Shown here piece by piece: positions 48,797-57,461 of a DNA stretch of 64,000 nt. This stretch comes from SZUA-22 sp963751695 (GTDB lineage: Bacteria > Bacteroidota > Ignavibacteria > Ignavibacteriales > Melioribacteraceae). The translations under genes were made by a program, and so were the position numbers. Where the stretch lies: NCBI GenBank assembly GCA_963751695.1, contig CAVVVP010000002.1, positions 1-64,000 of the forward strand, read 5' to 3'. Each line of letters starts with the position of its first letter. Within the stretch, counting starts at the first letter, position 1. The notes under the pieces are model-generated. The model saw only the letters and a program-made list of their open reading frames with translations, did no database searches and was not told where the DNA came from.

Positions 48797-48971
48797 ATTG
48801 TACCTATTTTATTTTTAATAATAATGACTAATTCTGTGGAGTCAAACTCCACTGCTCAATTCTTATTACTTCGGATATTATGGGATGATACTGTTTGATA
48901 GAATAGTAGAATTTCTGCTTAGGATTTTTAAAAGACTCCAACATTTTTGGATCATCAATTCATTTTCCATC

Positions 48972-50624
48972 TTAATTGATCTCCAAAATCTGGTCATCTC
49001 CAATCAATGTTTTAAGTAGATCCTGATATTTGATTTCATGTATACCTTTCTTTTTTTCAATAGCGAGGGCTGCCAGTGTTGCTGCACTTTGGCCTAAGAT
49101 CATAAAAACTGGTTCCATCCTGATTGAACCAAAAGCAATGTGAGAACTGGAAACCGCAACTGGCACTAGAAGGTTTTTACACTCTTCTACTTTGGGAAGG
49201 ATCGAACCCATAGCTATTTTATATGGCTTTTCTGGATGAACTCCGATGTCCCCTTCATTCTGAACAAAACCTTCGGGTGTAATATATCGCTGCGTATTAT
49301 GTGAATCCATAGTATACGATCCCATTCCGATTGATTCCTCAACAGGATTTTTCCCTAAAATTTCATTTTCAGTCATAACAAATTCACCCATCATTCTTCT
49401 AGCTTCACGAACATAAATCTGATGGGGCCAATGATTATTATCAATAAACTCATCTTTCGACAATCCCCATTTTTTCATTTCATTTTGAACTTCTTTTGGT
49501 ACTCTTGGATCGTTAGAAATGAAGTAAAGCAAACCTAACTGATAATTCTTGTGTTCTTCTATTATCTCCGCCCTTCTCGCGTAAGTAGCTTCTGGATAGT
49601 CATAGTTCCTCCCAATATTGTCAAAACTAAATGGGCCATGATTATTTACATCTGTTTTATGATTTGGAATAGGATCAAATTTATTAAAAGTTTCTCTCCA
49701 ACCAGCATTAAAAACTCTGATTAAAAGTTCATATTGCTTTGGATCGTAATTTTCGGGTTTCTTGAATGGTATTCTATTCTCATCAACCGTTGTTAAACAA
49801 GTTCTAAAGCAATATGCTTGAAGTCGCGAATCCCCTTCTCCTCTTTTACCTGGATCTTTGGTTGAGATTCTTGAAAGCACTCCGCTATTTGGATCTCCTG
49901 GATTTTTATACGGTGATATTTGCATGTCACCAAAGTGATGTTTGTGATGCAATACCCCAACTTGCACACCATTCCACTTTTCACCATAAACCGAATTCGC
50001 TTCTCTACCGATATGATAACTGACCCCGGCTGCTGCCATCAAATCCCCTTCATATGTTGCATCAATAAATATCTTCCCAGTAAAGGTCTTGCCATTAAGC
50101 ATTGTAATCGATTTGATTTTAGAATCTTTAACAACTACACCTTTTTCTCTATTAAGCCAGTGATCTCTGTATACTTCAATCTTCTCTTCTTTTATGAAAT
50201 TCTCAAATACTTTTTCTGCAACACTTGGTTCAAATATCCACATAGTTCTATTTTCACCATCAATCGCTGGAGTTCCTTGCCCCTTGTTTCCATACTCTTC
50301 CCGACGTTGCCATTTCCATGCTTCATCTGTCTGATAATGGTCATAAAGCTTCTGATAAAACTCCCTAGCTATTCCTCCGATTACGCTCTTATTACCGGTA
50401 TCCGTAAAACCTAACCCAGATGAAGTCAATCCGCCAAGATGTAAATCTGGACAGACAATCAAAACTGATTTTCCCATTCGAGACGCTTGAACTGCTGTCA
50501 TAACAGCTCCAGATGTTCCACCATATACAATAATATCAGCATTGTGATTTGTGTTATGTTCATCATTACAACCTAAAAAAACCATAAGCAAAGAGATTAT
50601 GAATAAATTCCATTTCCTTTTCAT
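48972..50624 (-). CDS. FAD-dependent oxidoreductase lipoprotein (xanthan-lyase-like annotation group)
   Basis: 550 residues. Signal with Cys near residue 19 ('LLMVFLGCNDEHN') implies membrane anchoring outside the cytoplasm. The dinucleotide-binding motif 'DIIVYGGTSGAVMTAVQASR' is followed by 'LHLGGLTSSGLGFTDTGNKS', and later 'KIFIDATYEGDLMAAAGVSY' and 'VREARRMMGEFVMTENEI', typical of the FAD_oxidored family common in sulfatase-rich glycan loci. The name 'xanthan lyase' attached to such proteins is historical, and the true substrate is unknown. A periplasmic FAD enzyme could complement the NAD-dependent Gfo/Idh proteins. Confidence 0.8.
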   Translation of the reverse strand: MKRKWNLFIISLLMVFLGCNDEHNTNHNADIIVYGGTSGAVMTAVQASRMGKSVLIVCPDLHLGGLTSSGLGFTDTGNKSVIGGIAREFYQKLYDHYQTDEAWKWQRREEYGNKGQGTPAIDGENRTMWIFEPSVAEKVFENFIKEEKIEVYRDHWLNREKGVVVKDSKIKSITMLNGKTFTGKIFIDATYEGDLMAAAGVSYHIGREANSVYGEKWNGVQVGVLHHKHHFGDMQISPYKNPGDPNSGVLSRISTKDPGKRGEGDSRLQAYCFRTCLTTVDENRIPFKKPENYDPKQYELLIRVFNAGWRETFNKFDPIPNHKTDVNNHGPFSFDNIGRNYDYPEATYARRAEIIEEHKNYQLGLLYFISNDPRVPKEVQNEMKKWGLSKDEFIDNNHWPHQIYVREARRMMGEFVMTENEILGKNPVEESIGMGSYTMDSHNTQRYITPEGFVQNEGDIGVHPEKPYKIAMGSILPKVEECKNLLVPVAVSSSHIAFGSIRMEPVFMILGQSAATLAALAIEKKKGIHEIKYQDLLKTLIGDDQILEIN

Positions 50625-50791
50625 TAATATTGATGCTCCAGTATTTATTGTTCTATTTTTTAGAGATTCATGAATTTTATTTTCAAAGTTATAATAGCTT
50701 TATAAGATATTAACTATTTCTGGCATTTGCTTAGCTAGGTTAGATAATTCAGAAAGATCATCTTTATTATTAAGAAATTTGTTGTATTTTA

Positions 50792-52246
50792 TCAATTCAG
50801 CTTCCACATATCTTCTGGTTTTAAATCGCATTCCTCAATCATATCAAGACAGTTTTGTAGATGGCCTAGGTTGTTAGCGGAACTATTATTTGTACCGAAT
50901 GTAAATTTTACTCCAGCATTTTTTGCTCTTTTGATAAATACTGGACTTGGCAATTTATATCTTGCTCCGATCTCTAAAGCTATGCTATTGTCAACTAATG
51001 CTTTAATGACTCTATCCATTCTCTCAGTGGTCCAGAGTACATTATAGTTCTCACTAATCTCTTTTGGCAAATATGTAGAATTAACATAAACGTCAATCGG
51101 TTCATTATTTAATATTTTTTCAATATTTTCGACAAGCTGTTCCATAAAATCTTCTGGATCACCTACCTCTGTTTCTTCATCAATCCACAAACGCATCCGA
51201 TTTCCGTTATTATTCGTCCAAGTCATTGCATCGGTGAATACATAGTCAAATTCAGAAATGATTTCTTCCGAAAATAGTTCTAACCATTCTCTTCCCTCAG
51301 CCTGCATTGCTAAATATGTATGAGGAGGTTTTTGATATCCATCTAAAAATATTCTTAGTTCTTCTTCTGATTCATACCCCATTTTATAACCACAATTTAC
51401 TGCTATACCATATGTAAATCCGTACATTCTTGCAGTTTTCAGTGCTTGTTTCATTGAAAGGCCACCTTTAAGATGAACATGTAAATCAAGTAAAGGAAAA
51501 TTGTTAGTTGAATAAGTTATAATCTTCTTCTCTAATTCCAAATCCTGAACTGGATTTCCTAAAAATTCGAGATCATTTGAAAATACTTTTACTTTTATAT
51601 CTTTAAAATAAACAACACTGCTTGGATCATGACACTGTAAGGCAAAAGTACCACTTGAAAGTACTCGACCTTCATTTCCAGTTAGTCTAAAAATTGAATC
51701 AGGCTCAGTATATTCGCATATGAGAAAGTTATTAATATAGGTTTGAATAGTTTTACTTTGTACAACAATTCGATAGTTGAACCATTCATTATCAGCAACA
51801 GGAGATTTCCATGCATTTCTAATTCCATATATGCTTCCAGTTAATTTTCTTTCTACATAACCATCACTTTCCAAATCCTTCTTGCCATTAAAAATCTGGC
51901 ATTCGTAACCCTTGTCTGGCCATCCAGTTTCTTGATAGCGTGTATGAAGATATATTCCGGAATTTGATTCATTCTTAGCTTTAACATCAATACTTAATTC
52001 AAAATTTTTGAAATTGTGTCCCTCAACATTTCCATTATAAAATAGATGAGATCTCTCTCCATTCGTGATGATCATTCCATCTTCAACTTTCCAAGAGTTT
52101 TTATTTTCTGATACAATCCAACCGTCCAAAGTTTTTCCATCAAACAATTCTATCCATTGATTACTAGAACAGTTTGTCAATATTGAAAAAATAATTGCTC
52201 CGGTTAAAAGTAACAAAGTGATTATTCCAACTTTCTTTAATTTCAT
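50792..52246 (-). CDS. 3-keto-disaccharide hydrolase (DUF1080) fused to a PHP-like domain
   Basis: 484 residues, lipoprotein signal (Cys26 in 'ILTNCSSNQ'). Residues 30-225 are the DUF1080 / 3-keto-disaccharide hydrolase beta-sandwich: 'WIELFDGKTLDGWIVSENKN', 'NFELSIDVKAKNESNSGIYL', 'GTFALQCHDPSSVVYFKDIK'. Residues 250-484 look like a PHP (polymerase and histidinol phosphatase) TIM-like domain: 'FPLLDLHVHLKGGLSMKQAL' has the D-L-H-x-H metal motif, and 'IALEIGARYKLPSPVFIKRA' and 'FTFGTNNSSANNLG' follow, but the usual second motif ('DH') is replaced by 'NCG', so metal binding may differ. DUF1080 enzymes cleave 3-keto-glycosides made by Gfo/Idh oxidases. The fusion itself is unfamiliar to me. Confidence 0.75.
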   Translation of the reverse strand: MKLKKVGIITLLLLTGAIIFSILTNCSSNQWIELFDGKTLDGWIVSENKNSWKVEDGMIITNGERSHLFYNGNVEGHNFKNFELSIDVKAKNESNSGIYLHTRYQETGWPDKGYECQIFNGKKDLESDGYVERKLTGSIYGIRNAWKSPVADNEWFNYRIVVQSKTIQTYINNFLICEYTEPDSIFRLTGNEGRVLSSGTFALQCHDPSSVVYFKDIKVKVFSNDLEFLGNPVQDLELEKKIITYSTNNFPLLDLHVHLKGGLSMKQALKTARMYGFTYGIAVNCGYKMGYESEEELRIFLDGYQKPPHTYLAMQAEGREWLELFSEEIISEFDYVFTDAMTWTNNNGNRMRLWIDEETEVGDPEDFMEQLVENIEKILNNEPIDVYVNSTYLPKEISENYNVLWTTERMDRVIKALVDNSIALEIGARYKLPSPVFIKRAKNAGVKFTFGTNNSSANNLGHLQNCLDMIEECDLKPEDMWKLN

Positions 52247-53170
52247 ATTTTTATCTAATTAATAGTTATTAAAATAATTCTTTGATTAAACTAATTCTTT
52301 CCGTCGATGCCACGAATTAATCAAACGGAGTTAAGGATGTTACTGTTTTAGCCCAATCGCTTTTATTCCTGGGTGCAATGTTGAATAACTAGTTTCTCAA
52401 ATTACAAGCTCAAGTTTTTTCTATACTTGCATGATTATCAAAATGCTCAATTATACTTACATCTCATCATTTTAACTCTTGATTGTATACATTCCGATTG
52501 TAGGATGTATTTTGCAATATTATTCAATGCTCCGCCAATTTTATTGAATTAGGAATTCTAGAGCTATGCTCCCCTATATCCATGCATAATATCATCACCA
52601 CTGTGAAAATAACATTGAATTTATCTTCAGCACATTTGCAACGAAGAAAGGTCGTACTATTTTTCTTATCATCTTAGTCATATTATAAATTTAATTTTAT
52701 CTCAATTTAATTTTATTAGAATCATGCTAAAGCCATATAATTTCTAGGTTTATGATTCTTTACTTAGAATAAACTTGAGTGTTGCTAAAGTTGATAATTA
52801 TGAAAGAGTAATATAAATTCCATTTGTTCAAGATTATTCTCTAATGTTAAAATCTTTATTATTTCACATCATTAAGAGACATAAAAAGTTATTTATAACA
52901 TACTACCGACACTTTTAATATTATTTTAAAGGAAATTATAGTAAGGCTTCGCCACGTTACTTACGGGTAAATAAATAATTCTCGAAAACACTTGAGTGTA
53001 CGAAAAATACCAAGAAACTTAACTACAATCCAATGGAGTTCTAATTAAATTTATTTCTACTAAATAATTTTCCTAATGTTAATGATAAAAGTTTATAAAT
53101 CCATTTTTGATCTCGAACGTACAAGAATATTGCATATTTTATTATATTATAATAGAAAATAGGAGATTGT
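52247..53170. other. 0.9-kb AT-rich gap between divergent genes
   Basis: No intact gene. It contains the hairpin at 52281-52325 and, on the minus strand near 52290-52380, a short coding-like stretch ('APRNKSDWAKTVTSLTPFD', then a stop and 'FVASTERISLI') that may be a gene relic. The rest is AT-rich sequence in which I see nothing. Confidence 0.35.
52281..52325. promoter_or_regulatory. Bulged inverted repeat upstream of the DUF1080-PHP gene
   Basis: TTTGATTA-(AACTA)-ATTC at 52281-52297 pairs with GAATTAATCAAA at 52314-52325: 12 bp with a 5-base bulge and a 16-base GC-richer loop (TTTCCGTCGATGCCAC). It ends 35 bases upstream of the start codon, so it would be in the 5' leader or promoter. Could be an RNA structure or an operator. 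Confidence 0.35.
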
Positions 53171-54439
53171 ATGTCAGACATTCCCATGCCAATTAGACCA
53201 TCTATCCTGCCAAAAAAAATTATATTCCCATTTATTCTTCTTGCAAGTTGCTTTATGTGGTGGGGAATTGCAAATAATCTTACTGATCCACTTGTTCGCG
53301 TTTTCAAAGAAATTTTTAGAGAGCTTAGTACATTTGAGTCATCTCTAATCCAGTTTGCATTTTATGGTGGTTACTTTTGTATGGCAATTCCGGGTGCCAT
53401 AATTGCTAGGAAGTATTCATATAAAATAGGGGTTCTTGCTGGTCTTGGTCTTTATGCAGCTGGTTGTTTTCTCCTTTATCCTGCAATGCTAGCTCAAGTA
53501 TTTGGATTTTTTATGTTGGCCTATTACATCTTAGCTTGCGGTCTAGGCATCCTCGAAACAAACGCCAATCCATATATATTAGCACTCGGACCAGAAGAAA
53601 CGGCAACCAGAAGACTTAATTTTGCCCAAGCTTTTAATCCAGTCGGCTCCGTGATTGGAATACTGTTAGCTCAGATAATGATATTTGCAAATTTACCTAG
53701 GGACGATGCCGGACAATTACATATTGAGCCAGTGCAAGTATCAGACTCTCTTAATATTGTTATTCTTCCTTACTTATCAATTGCTGGAGTACTTGTTCTA
53801 GTTTGGATATTGATAGCAGTAACTAAAATGCCAAAGATTTCTGAGTCAGATGACAAGTTGAATCTACTTCAATCTTTGAAAAGATTAACATCAAACAAAA
53901 ATTATAATTTTGCTGTAGTTGCACAATTCTTTTATGTTGGAGCACAAATAACAATCTGGACATATACAAATTTCTACATTCCCGAAGTCCTAGGAGTAAC
54001 TCAAGAAGTTGCTCTTCAATATCATACATGGGCATTAATTCTTTTTGGAATATCAAGGTGGATATTTGTTTGGTTGATGAAAATATTTTCTCCTACTACT
54101 CTGCTTCTTTTTGCTTCTATCTCTGCAATACTTTTAACTATTATAGTTGTATTTATTGGTGGAATAGTTGGCGTTTATTCTCTGATTGGAATTTCGGTAT
54201 TCATGTCGCTCATGTTCCCAACAATTTTTGGTTTGGGAAGTGTGGGTCTAGGAGAGGATACAAAACTTGGTGCTTCTGGTTTGATCATGGCGATACTAGG
54301 TGGGGCAATTATTACTCCCCTCCAAGGCAAGTTTATTGATTTATTCAATGTTAATGTTTCTTATTTAATTCCACTAGTTTGTTTTATGATAATCAGTGGA
54401 TACGCACTATATAATAAGAAAACTATTAGTCCTTCTTAA
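53171..54439 (+). CDS. fucP: L-fucose:H+ symporter-like permease
   Basis: 422 residues, 12 membrane segments, FucP branch of the MFS. Marker blocks: 'FILLASCFMWWGIANNLTDP', 'LIQFAFYGGYFCMAIPGAII', 'LGILETNANPYILALGPEET' and 'RRLNFAQAFNPVGSVIGILL', containing the acidic and Asn residues that bind sugar and proton. AGGAG precedes ATG 53171. No fucose catabolic genes (fucI, fucK, fucA) are in the window, so the substrate could be fucose or another 6-deoxy- or hexose sugar released by the local enzymes. Stands alone on the plus strand with its own terminator. Confidence 0.85.
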   Translation: MSDIPMPIRPSILPKKIIFPFILLASCFMWWGIANNLTDPLVRVFKEIFRELSTFESSLIQFAFYGGYFCMAIPGAIIARKYSYKIGVLAGLGLYAAGCFLLYPAMLAQVFGFFMLAYYILACGLGILETNANPYILALGPEETATRRLNFAQAFNPVGSVIGILLAQIMIFANLPRDDAGQLHIEPVQVSDSLNIVILPYLSIAGVLVLVWILIAVTKMPKISESDDKLNLLQSLKRLTSNKNYNFAVVAQFFYVGAQITIWTYTNFYIPEVLGVTQEVALQYHTWALILFGISRWIFVWLMKIFSPTTLLLFASISAILLTIIVVFIGGIVGVYSLIGISVFMSLMFPTIFGLGSVGLGEDTKLGASGLIMAILGGAIITPLQGKFIDLFNVNVSYLIPLVCFMIISGYALYNKKTISPS

Positions 54440-54443
54440 CAAA

Positions 54444-54473
54444 AAAGGTTTGCTCGACTATGAGCAAACCTTT
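54444..54473 (+). terminator. Intrinsic terminator after fucP
   Basis: AAAGGTTTGCTC (54444-54455) and GAGCAAACCTTT (54462-54473) form a perfect 12-bp stem with a 6-base loop, 4 bases after the fucP stop. As an inverted repeat with A- and T-rich edges it could also end transcription from the GH5 side, since that gene converges on it. Confidence 0.85.
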
Positions 54474-54503
54474 AGAAATAAGTAAAACCTACTTTATTTT
54501 CGC

Positions 54504-55619
54504 TTATTCTGACTTTTCCGGAATCAGAATATCAATTATTTGTGGAATGGAATTTAAATTCTCATCGACTACCGGAAAATCGTTTTTATAGTTCCAATGA
54601 CACCAAGCAATATTGTATTTATCAAAGACGGTCATAATGTCCTTGTACAATCTAAGTCTGATTGATATATCCGTTGAAGGGAAACATCCAAATTCTCCGC
54701 AATAGAGTTGTAATCCCTACTTAGCTGCAACGTAAACTGCTTGCTTAATTTCAGTATCAATTGCATTCAAATCAAAATTCTGATTAAGCGTTTTAACCAC
54801 TTCAGCTAACTCCGGATCAATTTTATCGTAATCTTCCGGTTTAATATGTGGACCAGGATAATATACTGGAACATCCAAATCTTTCAATGAACTCCATGGT
54901 GCTTTATAGTGGGTTATAATAAATGGTTCATAGTAGTGAAAACTCAGTATAATGTTTTTATCATTTTCCGGAACTCTTAAATCTTTAAAAGATCCAACTG
55001 TTTGCCAATTATTTGAGCCCATAATGATTGTTCTTTCGGGTTCTAGTTTTCTTAGCTCAGAAATCACCCAATTAATTAAGTTATTCCAATCCTCTGGATT
55101 TTCAGAGACAGCTTCATTTAATGGTTCGTAAGCTAGTTTACTATTAGGATAGTTCTTTAGCTCTTCCGATAATTGACGCCAAAATTCGATAAATCCTTCT
55201 TGCGCAGATTTATCTTCCCATAGTTTGCGGCTATCGGGTCGATTAAAATGATGACTTCGCAAAACATGTAAGTCAACAATAACTCTGAGGTTGTTTTCAA
55301 AACTCCATCTTATTACATTGTGCAACAGTTTGAAAGCATCTGCTTGTTTGTTTCCTTCTTCATCCCACATATGTTCTTCATCAATAGGCAGCCTGACATA
55401 ATCATAACCCATATCTGCTATTAGTTTGAAATCATTAGCAGCCATATAATTTTCACGGTCTTCTCCTCGTTTTTCTGATTGACTAAGCCAATGACTTACA
55501 TTCAGTCCACGTTTAATCACAAACTTATCCTCTTTAGTGTTTTGAAAATTATCCATTTTACTGCATCCAAAAAGAAGCAGAATGCAGGCAAATACAATTG
55601 TTAAACTTATTAATTTCAT
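54504..55619 (-). pseudogene. GH5-type cellulase-family glycosidase with an in-frame amber stop
   Basis: Exported lipoprotein (lipobox FGC, Cys19) with a GH5 TIM barrel: 'RGLNVSHWLSQSEKRGE', 'IADMGYDYVRLPIDEEHMWD', 'NNLRVIVDLHVLRSHHF' and the acid/base Glu in 'KLAYEPLNEAVSENPEDWN'. Codon 301 is TAG (54717-54719). In the same frame translation resumes as 'GLQLYCGEFGCFPSTDISI', with the nucleophile Glu of 'GEFG', then 'YNIAWCHWNYKNDFPVVD', and ends at TAA 54504. The stop therefore removes the nucleophile and the last beta strands. One base change (AAG, CAG or GAG to TAG) would explain it. Without readthrough the 300-residue product cannot be active. Confidence 0.8.
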
Positions 55620-55739
55620 ACATCCTCTAAATATTATGATAAAAATTACTTAATCCTTGTTTTACCCGCAAACAGTTCTAGAAACAATTGATTTTTTAAA
55701 CCTCCATATCCAAAGATAATTGCCCCCTTTTCTAGTAGC

Positions 55740-55765
55740 GTATTCTGGGGGGGGTCCAACTATAA
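55740..55765. repeat. G-run fragment reminiscent of an IS end
   Basis: The plus strand reads GTATTCTGGGGGGGGTCCAACT. An eight-G run next to GGTCCA is unusual in this AT-rich DNA and resembles the C-run ends of IS3-family elements, but no longer similarity to the local IS is visible. Confidence 0.2.
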
Positions 55766-55811
55766 CATTGGATCATAATTAGGAGTAGGTCAAGAGAATT
55801 AAAGTAATGAA

Positions 55812-57080
55812 CTATTCTACGTAGGTTATGGTAAGAGGTCCTTCAGGTAATACAGCAATTCTAGCATTATCACCATATTTTTCAATGAGGGAATCAACGG
55901 TTTTACCAATATCTTCGGTATGCTTTAGCAAACGTGACTCTATTGTTTCTTTATCAAGATAATCACTGTATGTAAAAATATCTGCTTTTTTCTGAATTAA
56001 TGCAAGCACTTGTACTTGCCATTGATCAAGTTTCTTAAAGTGAGGATCATCTATCATTTCTAACAATTCATCAGTTGAATTAGCTTTTCTTAGTAATTCA
56101 CCAAAAAGTCCATGATCAGGAAGACCATCTCTACACTCAGAAGCCATGATAATTGTTCCACCATCCTTTACAATCTGTGCTGCAGCGCTCATTCCTTTTA
56201 CCGCTTGATATAAATTTTGATCAAGAGGATAACCAGAATTTGATGTAATAACTATATCGAATGGGGCACTTACAGGTATCATAGCAGATTGTTTCACAAA
56301 TTCACAACCTTCATTATGTGCCTCGAGTACATCACCAGAAAACACAGCTGTAATTTCTTTGTCTTTATTGAGTGCAACATTGACAAGAAACGTATTATTC
56401 AATTTCGTTATTACTTCTTGGACTTCTTGTTGAATTGGATTTTTTTCTAATTTTCCCCAGATTGAATTGACATCAGCGATATGTTTCGCCCCATGATTGG
56501 AAAGGATCGTGTCAATCCCAGCCATACCGGGCATAACAGCTTTACCACCCCCAGAATATCCTGCAAAAAAATGAGGCTCAATAAATCCTGTTAGAATAAT
56601 TAGATCATTTGCAAGCAAATCTCTGTTTATCCAAATCTCATTTCCGTTTTTTGTTTTTCCAATACTTTTCTGAGTGGAGTTATCAAATGAATTGTTTTGA
56701 ACAATTCTAAATTCTGCCACTAGTTCTTCGGATAATATATTTTTCAACTCTTCTTGAGAGTTATTTCTATGTGTACCTAGAGCATTATAAAGAGTAATAT
56801 TCTCATGCTGAATATTGGGAAGTTCTTTCAGAATAGCATTAATAATTGTTTCATTTGGAGTAGCTCTGGTTATATCGTTGAATATAATTCCAATTTTACT
56901 GTCTGGTTGAACCACTTCATAAAGAGGTCTTGATCCTATTGGTTTCCTCAGTGACTCACTTAAAGCAGTTTTAGGATCTTCAATGCTATCTATTCTTGTT
57001 GGTTCAATTATATTTACGTTGGAGTTTGTCGGTAACTCAATTTCTAAGTTGCCTTCTCCATAAAGTAGTTTTACTTTCAT
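55812..57080 (-). CDS. larA: LarA-family nickel-pincer racemase/epimerase
   Basis: 422 residues, cytosolic. Residues known to bind the nickel-pincer cofactor in lactate racemase are all present at a constant offset of 4: His104 ('NALGTHRNNSQ'), His170 ('GFIEPHFFAGYSGGGKAVMP'), Lys180 in the same block and His196 ('ILSNHGAKHIAD'). The family racemises or epimerises alpha-hydroxy acids: lactate, malate, and sugar acids such as gluconate at C2. With GntP and a gluconolactonase in the same region, an aldonate 2-epimerase role is a fair guess. No larB/C/E cofactor genes are here. Its ATG overlaps the stop of a decayed upstream frame (ATGA). Confidence 0.85.
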   Translation of the reverse strand: MKVKLLYGEGNLEIELPTNSNVNIIEPTRIDSIEDPKTALSESLRKPIGSRPLYEVVQPDSKIGIIFNDITRATPNETIINAILKELPNIQHENITLYNALGTHRNNSQEELKNILSEELVAEFRIVQNNSFDNSTQKSIGKTKNGNEIWINRDLLANDLIILTGFIEPHFFAGYSGGGKAVMPGMAGIDTILSNHGAKHIADVNSIWGKLEKNPIQQEVQEVITKLNNTFLVNVALNKDKEITAVFSGDVLEAHNEGCEFVKQSAMIPVSAPFDIVITSNSGYPLDQNLYQAVKGMSAAAQIVKDGGTIIMASECRDGLPDHGLFGELLRKANSTDELLEMIDDPHFKKLDQWQVQVLALIQKKADIFTYSDYLDKETIESRLLKHTEDIGKTVDSLIEKYGDNARIAVLPEGPLTITYVE

Positions 57081-57370
57081 TCTGAATTCCCGACTATTAC
57101 GTTTAATAATATTTTTCTACTTAATTCAAGAATTAGGAGCCCATCGTTCCCAATTCTATTTGATGGTACTTTAAACTCCACTATCATAGTGTCACTGAAT
57201 CCATTAATTTGACTATTGAATGCGTCTCTCAGGTTGAATCAACATGCCACAATTTCTTTTCCACCAAGTTTACTCATAACTTTGGTTTCTTTCTGTCTTA
57301 AAGATAGATAAATAAGACCAAATGACTTATCAATTGGACTGACTGCTTTTAATCCTATACTTTGAATTCT
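57077..57370 (-). pseudogene. Unidentified gene relic coupled to larA
   Basis: Minus-strand frame ending TGA that overlaps the larA start (ATGA). It reads 'IGLKAVSPIDKSFGLIYLSL' and 'KVMSKLGGKEIVAC', an internal TGA, then 'FNLRDAFNSQINGFSDTMIV' and 'NRIGNDGLLILELSRKILL'. A further in-frame stop precedes it. The sequence looks like a degraded beta-rich domain. I do not recognise the family. Confidence 0.4.
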
Positions 57371-57461
57371 GGTTTACGTGAAGTCCATTTTCGAATCTAT
57401 TTTTTAAAAATGACTATGAAATGAGTAGCAAAACTTTATTATGGGTAAAATGAGTCAAATT

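Noticed and set aside
41936..55619. Reassignment of UAG (pyrrolysine or other recoding) to explain the amber codons in the GH5 and methyltransferase-like frames
   Set aside because: Several intact genes here end normally with TAG (GH3 at 12071, the sugar isomerase at 21315, the corrinoid protein at 41850), and the GH5 family has no known pyrrolysine. Mutation or error is simpler.
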